A DNA stretch of 64,000 nt from assembly GCA_963921825.1 (NCBI GenBank), contig OY997592.1, positions 22,881,432-22,945,431 of the forward strand. The letters run 5' to 3'. Position numbers and translations under genes: made by a program. This document shows positions 22,425-31,544 of this stretch, in pieces. The notes beneath the pieces were generated by a model, which was given only the letters and a program-made list of their open reading frames with translations, had not been told where the DNA came from and searched no databases. The stretch is from Erodium maritimum. Lineage: Eukaryota; Streptophyta; Magnoliopsida; Geraniales; Geraniaceae. Each line of letters opens with the position of its first letter. Within the stretch, counting starts at the first letter, position 1.

Positions 22425-23854
22425 GAACACGTAGGGTTAGGGTTTAGAGGTCTCGACAGAAGCGAGGAGAAGAGTTTAGGTTTATTGTTTGCTTTCAATT
22501 AATTCTTTATACTTGCATTAGAGATTTATTTTTTATTTAATATTTTTAATTCCTTAATTAAATAAAAACAAATATAAAAATCTTATTAATATTAATTTGT
22601 ATTTTTTTTACATATATATCAAAAACAAAAAAAAACAAAAAACACAATAGTTTTTTCCAAGCCCTTTTATCTTTTGCATTTCGTGTTCTTCTTTGAACGA
22701 TCTATGAACAAAGAATATTGTGACGTCGTGACGTCTGAGTCGGAGAAGAGGTGAGGTGTGAGGGGTTTTGGCCTGAGATATCACCTCTCGTCGTGGATCT
22801 TGGTCGGGGAGCAACAAATCAAAGAACTCGTCGTCGTGAAGTCGCAAATCTACCATTGATTCGTCTCTAGATTTGTCGTGGCTTTGTGAAATCGTGAATT
22901 CACAGACAAATCGAAGAACATGTCACCTCGTTGTGAAATCGAGGATTTTGGCTGGAGAGCAACGTCCTAGTGGAGTCGTCACCGCCGAAACACACAACTA
23001 AACCCATGTCGTCCAACTCGATGACTCCCAGACCTCAACCTCCCTTGTCACTCACAGAGTAGAGCTTGGTTTTGTAGAAACAAGCTTTACGAACCAGATC
23101 TGGTCTTATATACATCTCAAAGTAGAGAGAGACGAACAAGAGGGAGATGAGATCGGTGAATCGGAGGAGGAAGGTTAGTGAATCGTTGACTAAGAAAGGT
23201 AGTGAATCGGCCTTGACCTCTCAAATCTACTTCGACACCATATCCATCATCTCCTACACAAGGTTGAGAACGTGGTCCTCGACCTAGATTCTGCTGATAG
23301 TAGATCTTTTAAAGACAAGATGAACACGAATGATTTCTGAAGTTTTTTGTTGTGTGAAAATGAGATAAAATAAAAGGAAGATAGTGTATGGAAATTAGTT
23401 AGAAAATTTGAGTGGTTAGAAAATGTGAAGATAAAATTTTGAAGATAAGATTAATTGGAAAATCTGGAGGTCAATTGAATATATTATAAAATTTTACGAA
23501 TGGTTACGTGAATGATTAAAGGATTATTATGTATTTTTAAAGTTTTAGTTTTATTCATTTTCTTTATTTTTCCTTGTTATTTTATTATTATATTATATAT
23601 GTTATTCCATGAGGGTTAAATCATAATTTTCCTTATAAAATTCATAAGATTTAAATGAGTGAGGGTAAAATCGGCATTTCACTCTCCAATAACTAGCACA
23701 AGGTGTCACACGACTAATATAATGGAATATTCCGTCCATTTTTACTAACGGAATCGGATGACCAATACTTTAGGTAGCGCATTTGTGATTTCGAAATATT
23801 AGGTAGTGCAATGTTCGTGACCAATAGTTCAGGATAAGTTTCAATATTCAACCC
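22425..23854 (-). mobile_element. Mutator-like relic with gene-like interior
   Basis: The right end, read inward on the minus strand, is GGGTTGAATATTGAAACTTATC followed by the family words CCGTTAGTAAA, GGAATATTC and TTAGTCGTGTGACAC (23700-23755). These are also seen at 16030, 59290 and 61040. The left end was not found. 22630-23330 is a normal-complexity block with no recognised domain. The flanks at 22500-22620 and 23380-23690 are AT-rich. Confidence 0.45.
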
Positions 23855-24200
23855 TAACTATTATATTTTTTTAAAAATCCCTCCTATGTTTTTTTTTTGT
23901 TTTTTTTTTGTTATCAATCATATAATGTTTTCATATGTTGCTTCTTTCATTTTACAGATTTTTTTTTATTCACAAATTTTTTTGGTATTTTAAAAAAATC
24001 CTAACGATTTAATAACCTTAAAATATTAGAAATCGATATCTTCCTTATTGTTCGTGTTTTTTAGGTAAAAAATTCATTATGAAATAAAAACAATGACACT
24101 TATAAATCGCCCCAAAAGGACATTCTAGTGATTCAAATCTCATATTACATATGAGAAGTCTTAAGCTTATATGTCAAAAAATAACTATATATTACAAATT
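23855..24200. other. AT-rich spacer, nothing recognised
   Basis: AT-rich sequence with T runs (23890-23915). No frame, repeat ends or RNA gene were recognised. It ends in a (TA)n tract that borders the next element. Confidence 0.5.
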
Positions 24201-24654
24201 ATATATATATAGGAGAACAATCAGGTGCGAACCACCCATTATGGTGTGAACCTGCGAACTACTTATGGTCGTTGGATGAAGGACGCACAATGGTTGAGAT
24301 CAAGACACATCATTAATGTCACTTTTTGTAAATAACAGCGCGTGGTGTTTGGGCTTTGATATGTTGTGGTGTTTGGAGGGTAGAGAAACTCTTTGTCCAC
24401 AACACAGCAAGTGTGGCGTTTAGAAAATGCTTTTTAAAAAAAAATCAAGTTTACTAATTTAATGATTCCCGCTTCGTTTCAACTCCGATTTATTTTTTTT
24501 CTTGCGCCAATATTCTTATTTTTTTCAAGAGCTTTATAACAAGTAGCGATTGAATATGTTTTGACGTGTTTTTCGATAAGGGGTGTGGTGATGTGTGAAT
24601 ATAAGTGCGAAAAGTTGTGATATGGTTTGCAAATATAGGTGGTGTGGATTGAGA

Positions 24655-25660
24655 ATATTGTGATGTGAGTTGAGAATAGAAGAGACATGGTTTGAGAATA
24701 TGAGGGATATGAGTTTGAGAATATTAGGAATGCAGGTTTGAGAATATAGGAGATGTGGGTTGAGAATGTGGTGATGTAAGTTGAGAATAAGAGGGATATG
24801 GTTTGAGAATAAGAGGGATATGGGTTTAAGAATATAGGTGTTGTGGGTTTGAAAATAAGATGAAGCGAATTGAGAATATAAGGGATATGGTTTGAGAATA
24901 AAAGGGAATCAAGTTTGAGAATATGAGGATGTGAGTTTGAGAATATAGGTGATGTGATTTGAGAATAAGAGAGATATGGTTTGAGAATAAGAGAGATATG
25001 ATTTGAGAATAAGAGAGATATGGTTAGAGAATAAGAGGGATATGGTTTGAGAATAAGAGAGATATGGTTTGAGAATAAGAGGGATATGAGTTTGAGAATA
25101 TAGGTGTCGTGGGTTTGAAAATATGATGAAGAGAATTGAGAATATAAGGGATATGGTTTGAGAATAAACGGGAATCAAGTTTGAGAATATGAGGGATGTA
25201 AGTTTAAGAATATAGGTGATGTGGTTTGAGAATAAGAGAGATATGATTTGAGAATAAGAGGGATATGGTTTGAGAATAAGATAGATATGGTTTGAGAATA
25301 AGAGGGATATGGTTTGAGAATAAGAGAGATATGACTTGAGAATAAGAGGGATATGAGTTTGAGAATATATGTGTTGTGAGTTTGAAAATATGATGAAGCG
25401 CATTGAGAATATAAGGGATATAGTTCGAGAATAAAAGGGAATCAAGTTTGAGAATATGAGGGATGTAGGTTTGAGAATATGAGGGATGTAGGTTTGAGAA
25501 TATGTGTGTTGTGGGTTGAGAATATGATGAGTATGGTTTGAGAATATGAGGGATGTTGGTTTGAGAATAAAATGGATGTAGGTTTGAGAATATGAGGGAT
25601 GTGAGTTGAGAATATGAGAAGATTATGTAGGTTTGAGAATATGAGGGATGTAGGTTTTAA
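24655..25660. repeat. 22-bp minisatellite with 266-bp higher-order period
   Basis: About 45 units of 20-23 bp share the core TTGAGAATATGAGGGATRTGG. Every twelfth unit set recurs: AATATAGGTG-T-GTGGGTTTGAA, then AA-GGGAATCAAGTTTGAG, appear at about 24831, 25097 and 25364. The steps are 266 and 267 bp. The long minus-strand frame here (24909-25445) merely translates the repeat. Confidence 0.9.
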
Positions 25661-25689
25661 TGTTAAAGCTTTAATCGATGTTAGTTTCG

Positions 25690-26160
25690 ATCATCTTTGG
25701 GGTACATGCAAACATCCATGGTTAACGTCTTTGATATACAAAGATTATGGCTATTCAAATGCATGCATATAAGTTAACTTGGATGCATGATGTACTGATC
25801 AAGTTATGAAACCAACTCTATGCAAAATAATTTTTCAAGAAAACTTGATGGCTTTTAAAGTGTTAAAAATTTTGAAGTCAATCTCGTGCATGAAAATTTT
25901 TCAAGAAAATTTGGTATTTCTTAAAAATGATGAGTTAGTTTCATCTAAGTAAAAGTTTTAAAAATAATTTTGGGTAAAGAAAGTTTCAAAAAAATTTGAT
26001 GGTTTCTTAAAGTGTTAAAACTTTTGAAGTCAATCCTGTGCATGACAAATTTTCAAGAAAATATGGTGTTTGTTAAAGTTGATGACTTGTTTTTAAATCA
26101 AGTAAAATGTTTGAAACCCTCTCTGTGTAGAGAAAGTTTCTCAAGAAAATATGGTGAGTT
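25690..26160. repeat. Spacer with about 160-bp imperfect tandem repeats
   Basis: The words GTGTTAAAA-TTTTGAAGTCAATC-TGTGCATGA and TTTTCAAGAAAAT-TGGT recur at about 25860-25915, 26015-26065 and, partly, 26105-26155. Copies drift in length. This block separates two minisatellite arrays, and no coding potential is evident. Confidence 0.6.
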
Positions 26161-27115
26161 TGAGAATATGAGGGATGTATATTTGAGAATATAGGTGTCT
26201 TGGATTAAGAATAAAAGGGATGTGGGGTTGAGAATATTTTGATGCGTTTTTGAATACAGGTGTGGATGTGTGCATATGTGTGCTAAAAGTTGTGATATGG
26301 TTTGAAAATATAGGTGTTGTGGATTGAGAATGTGATGATGTGAGTTGAGAATATGAGAGATATGGTTTGAGAAAATGAGGGATGTGAGTTTGAGAATATG
26401 AGAGATGTGAGTTTGAGAATATGAGGAATGTAGGTTTGAGAATATAGGTGTTGTGAGTTGAGAATATAGTGATTCGAGTTGAGAGTACGATGAATATAGT
26501 CTGAGAATAAGAGAGATGTGAGTTTGAGAATAAGAGAGATATGAGTTTGAGAATAAGAGATATGTTGATTTGAGAATAAGAGATATGTTGTTTGAGAATA
26601 TTGGTGTCATGGATTGAGAATAAAAAGGATGTGGGGTTGAGAATATTGAATTTGCGAAGTCAACCACAACACGCCAAGTGTCGCACTCAGAAAATGCATT
26701 TTTTTTAAAATCAAGTTTACTAATTTAATGATTCCCGCTTCGTTTCAACTCCGATTTATTTTTTTTCTTGCACTAATATTCTTATTTTTTCAAGAGCTTT
26801 TTAACAAGTAGTGTATTGAATATGTTTTGATGTGTTTTTGAATACGGGTGTGGATGTGTGAATATGAGTGTGAAAAGTGTAATGTGGTTTGCAGATATAG
26901 GTGTTGTGGATTGAGAATATGATGATGTGAGTTGAGAATATGAGAGATATGGTTTAAGAAAATGAGTTATGTGAGTTTGAGAATATGAGGGATGTAGGTT
27001 TGAGAATATAAGTGTTGTGAGTTGAGAATGTAGTGATGCGAATTGAGAATATGAGGGATATAGTTTGAGAATAAGAGAGATGTGAGTTTGAGAATATAGT
27101 AGATATGGTTTACGG
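26160..27115. repeat. Second and third minisatellite blocks and a segment present in three copies
   Basis: Units of the same 22-bp minisatellite fill 26160-26650 and 26880-27110. Between them lies a 130-bp segment at 26700-26830 (ATCAAGTTTACTAATTTAATG...GAATATGTTTTGA) that also occurs directly at 24443-24560 and inverted at 27155-27300. The inverted third copy gives the element a second, inner pair of inverted repeats. Confidence 0.8.
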
Positions 27116-27522
27116 ATAATGTGTATATCATAATTTTTTGCCTATACATGTATTTTCTTGCTTCAAAACATATTCAATATGCCACTTGTTTGATAGATAT
27201 TGAAAAATAAAAATAATTAGTGCAAGAAAAAATTAAACCGGAGTTGAAACGAAACGGGAAATATCAAATTAATAAACTAGGTGAAAAAGAAAAAGAAAAA
27301 CATTTTTAAATTGGGTTCCTTAATTGGAGTACTGATACACGCTTCTTTGGTGATATAATTATATTACTTAATTACCCTTACAATGATGCACGTGGACCAA
27401 ATTGGGACCAACTTTGCGCGCACAAACATGAGCCGTAGATGATGCAAGATGGATGAACCAGATTGAGTTCGCATGTTCACATATTAAAGGTGGTTCACAC
27501 CTAAAAGCCTCCATATATATAT

Positions 27523-28200
27523 CATCACTTGATATATAACATACGACAAATGTTCATAATTGAACGCTCGTCGCCTTGGCTTGATTGGTTATGGATCACT
27601 GGTGATTGATCACCAATGACCGTTTGGTGATTGATCACCGATCCTCTTGTGCACCATGGTTCGTGCGTATGCTCCATGGTGCATTCGGTACGACTTGGAG
27701 ACGATTGGACGGTAGGGTCCACTAGATCGTTGTTTGATCAACATATCTTTACAGGTGTGGACCAATCAAAGAACGTGTACAGAGAGGGGACGAGATCAGA
27801 TGTCTAGTGGATGTGTGAGATCTCGACTCTACTATCAGGAGGGTGGTCACCGACGGGGAAAACTATGGCGGCCCAAGGTGCTCGCCCTATCCTTTTATGG
27901 TTTGTAGCGAAAGAGCTCAAGCGACGATGACAGTTGTCGATGGCGTGACATGTGTCTCATTCACTAGCGAGGACGATAGAGTTGGGGGTGGGTTATGCGA
28001 TGTAGACAAGAAGACCGAGTTCCATGCGATGGTGATACGGGCGGAGGTGTTCGTCTCCTCCGTCTCGACGTGATTGGTCAACGGGGATACAAGGAGTTCA
28101 AGAAGCGGCGACTGAAGATGGATCTGGTGATGATCCAATCACAGAAGTATAGAGTGTTACGAAGTTCGAGGAATCATTAGACTTACCAGTGAGGAGCGAC
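27523..28200. other. Unassigned normal-complexity DNA
   Basis: A near-palindromic word GGTGATTGATCACC occurs twice (about 27600 and 27632). Short frames such as 27843-28073 have no recognised domain. There is nothing to support a gene. Confidence 0.4.
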
Positions 28201-28905
28201 AAGCACCCTCGCCTCGATCAATGAGACCTTGTGGCCCAATGGGGGTGGGGGTGTGTCGGCTCCGGTCGTGGGACGCCTTTCCTCACCTTTTAAGGTGAAG
28301 ATGTTGCGGATCTGTACGCCCTCCTCGTTGTCAAGGTTGCTTTCCTCCGGTGTAGTTGCGTTGGTCGTTCTTCTTCAGGTCCTAGTGATTTCTCCAGTTT
28401 TGGTCGTGGGTCAAGGTTCCTCAGTTTGGAGGTTCCATGCTTTTATGGGGTTTTGGCGGCTGAGGAGGTTGTCTATTATTCTGTTGTTGCTCTGCCCGTA
28501 AATTTGGAGATCTGTGGCTGCCTTCGAACAACCCTCTCTCTGTTGCTCAGAGGCATGGTTCCCCTCCTTCCCTTTTCCTTGTCTAGGTAGTCTTCTATCC
28601 CCCTTAGCTTCAGTCTCTAGATAGGGCTTCCTGTCTTCCCGTACATGTAGAGGTACGGGCTCGTCGGTTTCAAGGTGTTGACCGCTGGTCAGTTCTTGAG
28701 GCATCTGGCCTCAAAAGACCTTTTGTGATTTTTGTTTCGCTAAGCGGGTTTTGGTATTTTATACCAGATTAGTCTCAACCGTCCGTGGTGCTAGCTGCCG
28801 ACAAATGAGCCGAGAGTTGATTTAGTCCCAACAAAGATTGGGATAAAGTGTTCTTAGATTGTTGGTAGCATCCTTTTGTTAGAGCTTAATGGTTGATAAA
28901 TCAAG
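28201..28905. other. GC-richer retroposon-like stretch, unidentified
   Basis: There are scattered short frames on both strands and a composition like that of the neighbouring retroposon relics (TCCTCGTTGTCAAGG, GGTTCCATGCTTTTATGGGG). No domain, tail or target duplication was found. It may be a decayed LINE 3' part. Confidence 0.3.
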
Positions 28906-28910
28906 GTATG

Positions 28911-29358
28911 TGATGCAGTGCATATTGAAGATGTTTTGGCGAATCGGCTAGCAAACACGAAAATGCAGCAATGTCCGAAATTGACGAAACCTTAGCATTT
29001 TTCAGGTCGAAACGGGCACCTGAGCAAAAGTCATTACTTTGCCATGAGATAAGACGTTTTTCGGCCATCCGAGATCGTTTAGAGGGGCGAAACTGATATT
29101 TTAGGGTCCGGTTCATTATTTCCTGTTTTTCATATTTCCTTTATTTTTGAATTAGGGTTTTGGGTAATAATTTCCTTATTGTATTAGGACTTTGGGTACT
29201 AATTTCTCTATTTAAGCACTTGTTATTCTCCATTGTAATTCAGATTTGATGAAATAGACCAAAAACGAGTTCTACTCAATTTCTATCTTATTCGGTATTC
29301 TCTTTGAATCAACGAATTCGATAATGAATTCGCCCTTTCCGCTCCGCACTCTACATCA
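28911..29358 (+). mobile_element. Solo LTR, 448 bp, TSD GTATG
   Basis: It begins TGATGCAGTGCAT and ends CTCTACATCA, giving 5-bp inverted ends TGATG/CATCA. Perfect 5-bp duplications GTATG flank it (28906-28910 and 29359-29363). Inside, CTATTTAAGCACTTG (about 29210) resembles a TATA/R-region start, and a leader-like tract follows. No internal retrotransposon region remains, and the parent family is unknown. Confidence 0.85.
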
Positions 29359-29363
29359 GTATG

Positions 29364-29637
29364 TTAGACCCCTGAATTGTGCTTTTTAGGCCATAATTTG
29401 TTTATTTGGTTTCGCTGGTTGTTTGGTTGTATTCTTGTGGTTGTTCCCGATGCTTTTTTGTTGTTGTTTAGGTTGTATTTCTGTTGCTTCTGGTTTGTTC
29501 TATTCATCCCTAGTATAAGGCTCTGGCTTCTTGAGGTTCCGATGAAGAATGCTATGTGATTGCATGGTTTCTTCATCCTCAAGCTCTCTAATTCAAAAAC
29601 TCGGTTTTTAATATATGTTTTGGTGATAAAAAAATAG
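29364..29637 (+). repeat. Truncated LINE 3' end
   Basis: This T-rich 3' UTR-like stretch ends TTTTGGTGATAAAAAAA at 29637. The same GATAAAAAAA end is seen at 50461-50470 and 59041-59050 for the other LINE copies. The 5' truncation point and target duplication could not be fixed. Confidence 0.5.
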
Positions 29638-29779
29638 TCACTCAACAAAACACACACTTTACCTTTTATTTTTCCATAAATAAATGTTTCTATTGATTTT
29701 CTTGTTCTCTTATACCTATCCTTTCACTTCTTCAAATATTTGGGGTGATGTTTTATATATATTTTTTCTAACAAAAGAT

Positions 29780-30860
29780 CAAGATAATGCCGCAGCTCTC
29801 CCTTTCCCTTTGCTAGGGTTAGGGTTTGAGCTTTGTGGAAAATCTTCTCGTGTTGCCATGGCTTGTCCGCAAGAGATGGAGGGCGGGGAGGATGTCTCCG
29901 ACGGCGGGCTGTCTCAGGGACTTCGTCTGTCGGAGAAAGGTGACCAGGAAACGGAGTCCGACTCGGGGTCGAGGACGGCGGCGGTGGAAGCGACTGTGGA
30001 CGCCGGGTTCGTGATCCCGGGTGGCGTTGCGACGGGGAGGGACGAAAATGCATGTCTGATGCGTTTCTCGAGCCACCGTACGGAGGAGGAAGGAGTGGTT
30101 GCAGGGGGGCGCCTCCTATCGGGTTCGGGGTGTCTGCGCCGAACTCCGGTGACTAGACCAAGGCCGAGGCGCCTGAGGAGGAGCTCGTGTCGGAGAACAC
30201 TGGCTAGCGGTGGTGGGCGAGAGAAACTCTCGCCTGTGCCGCCGTTGGCCAAAGGGGAGGAAGAATTCCCGATCGTGGGGTCCTCGGGTTTGGCTGTCAC
30301 GCCGGAGGAGGCGCCGGAAGCCGTTGCGTGGAGGAGAAGCAAGGGCAAGGGTCCGGCTGCGCGAGAAGAGGCTAGGGATTCGGTGGGCTGGCCTGAGGAG
30401 CAGTTAGGCCTGGGCCGAGGGTTAACGACGTCAGATGGGGCGTCACAGGTAGCGGCGGGGGCTTCAAGCACCCTCGCCTTCAGGAATGAGACTAGGGTGG
30501 CCCGGGGAGGGGTGGGTCAACTTTGGCCCCTTCCCGGCGGATAGATGGAGACGGCACCATCACCAGTTGATATTTGTCTCCCCTGCCAGTCCGGAGCCAG
30601 CAAACCCGCGTTCAGGAGCCCTACCATTATCAGTTCAGGGAGGACGACGCACGTTGACACACCGGGGGAGATGTAGGTCCACCAGTATTCCCCTAAACTT
30701 GGTTGGCTCGCCTCGTCCCATGTTGGAAGAAGCATGCTGTATCGGTGTCACCAGACGCTACCGCAGATATCCCCTTCGTCCGCAAAACCCATTACCAGAG
30801 CCGGTTTTATTGCTTTCAGTTCATTTCTATTTATTAGTTGGATTGTTATGTAGGTAAGGT
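29780..30860 (+). mobile_element. Retroposon with open ORF1-like frame, tail shared with 100-535
   Basis: The leader word TTTGCTAGGGTTAGGGTTTGAG precedes an ATG at 29857. The frame runs to TAG at 30542-30544, and the following 310 bp is the tail that recurs at 100-535. No reverse transcriptase is present. A poly-A tail and target duplication were not found, so the exact ends are estimates. Confidence 0.5.
29857..30544 (+). CDS. Retroposon ORF, about 228 aa, unknown function
   Basis: The open frame starts at ATG 29857 (MACPQEMEGGEDVSDGG), just after an AGGGTTTGAG leader. Translation upstream to 29684 is open but has no ATG in a plausible leader. The protein is rich in Gly, Ser, Arg and Glu. 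It has an Arg-rich central patch (RPRPRRLRRSSCRR) and a part EEAPEAVAWRRSKGKGPAA that resembles the retroposon frame at 9164-9958. It lacks any domain I know. The GC-rich composition differs from the flanks. It probably is an ORF1-like protein that binds RNA, judged only from its basic patch and context. An intact frame in GC-rich DNA could also be partly chance. Confidence 0.4.
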
Positions 30861-31290
30861 ACATTTTAGTACCTACCAAACTCTTTTATTATGATTTAAT
30901 ACAAATTGCAATATTTACTCAATTTTTTTTTTCTCCTTACATCTTTTCGATATCACAAAAAAGAACTTTGGAAAAATAATCATCTCTCCAAGCGATCGCT
31001 CTACGGAAACCTTAACCTTCAATGGCACACAATTCATCAAACATTATCTATATATTACAAATGCCTTGGAAAAAGTCAATGCCTATGACTCGCTCTCCTG
31101 GCGCATGAGCATCACGCTCAAATGAACGGATCCTCCAAAAGCGGGTTCCGCACGCGACGTCACAGAAACTTTGAGCCGATAGCGAAACGCGCCCAGATAG
31201 CGCGTGGAGAACATAAACTCAACGCGCTCTAGAGCTTCGTTGTTGCCCTAATCGCCTGGAGCGGCAACCCTTTATCTCTTATCTTCAGAG
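30861..31290 (+). promoter_or_regulatory. Upstream region of DR1
   Basis: This is the only sequence between the retroposon and the DR1 leader. It contains a CACGCGACGTCACAG element (about 31150), a CRE/bZIP-type core ACGTCA, and GC-rich direct words (AGCGAAACGCGCCCAGATAGCGCGTGG). No convincing TATA box lies just upstream, which fits a broadly expressed gene. A 24-bp hairpin, GTAAGGTAC...GTACCTACC, is at 30853-30880. Function is inferred from position. Confidence 0.35.
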
Positions 31291-31417
31291 CCCTCTGATA
31301 AATCCGAACAGGTCCCTCCCCTCGATCTTCCTGCAACTCGGATCGTTGCTCGCTTCAATCGTCCCCGTCACTCGCCGATTTGTTATCGTCTGCTCAATCC
31401 GGATACCTCGGAACTCG

Positions 31418-31537
31418 GTGAGTCAAATCTATCTTCTGCGTCTGATTTCGGATCTGCACTTATCCCGTCGAATCCATTTTTCTGCAATTATACATATTTT
31501 TCTTCTTATGCGTGTGTTGCTTTTCGTGTTTTCTTAG
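31418..31537 (+). other. Intron in the 5' UTR of DR1
   Basis: A donor CG|GTGAGTC at 31418 and an acceptor TTTTCTTAG ending at 31537 are followed, 7 bp later, by the DR1 start codon. Leader introns at this position are common in plant genes and often raise expression. The call rests on splice consensus only. Confidence 0.55.
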
Positions 31538-31544
31538 GTTTGAG

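Larger units (their letters stand above)
24211..27512. mobile_element. TA-targeting element with imperfect TIRs and a minisatellite interior
   Basis: The ends are inverted and similar. The left has CAGGTGCGAACCACC, GTGTGAACCTGCGAAC and TTGGATGAAGGA. The right, on the opposite strand, has TAGGTGTGAACCACC, GTGAACATGCGAAC and TGGTTCATCC. Both ends sit in ATATATATAT (24201-24210 and 27513-27522), so the target is a TA repeat, as for the rice Micron type of element. The interior is three minisatellite blocks separated by a duplicated 130-bp segment and a unique patch. No transposase is present. The class is uncertain; a Mutator-like MITE is the alternative. Confidence 0.55.

Noticed and set aside
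24909..25445. 178-aa minus-strand frame with a repeated SYSQTISLLFSN peptide
   Set aside because: It is only the translation of the 22-bp minisatellite; unit length varies and other blocks break the frame.
24655..27115. CRISPR-like regular repeats
   Set aside because: Units are contiguous without unique spacers, drift in length, and the genome is a plant's; this is a minisatellite.
29914..30471. 185-aa minus-strand frame opposite the retroposon ORF
   Set aside because: GC-rich antisense shadow without ATG context, leader or domain.
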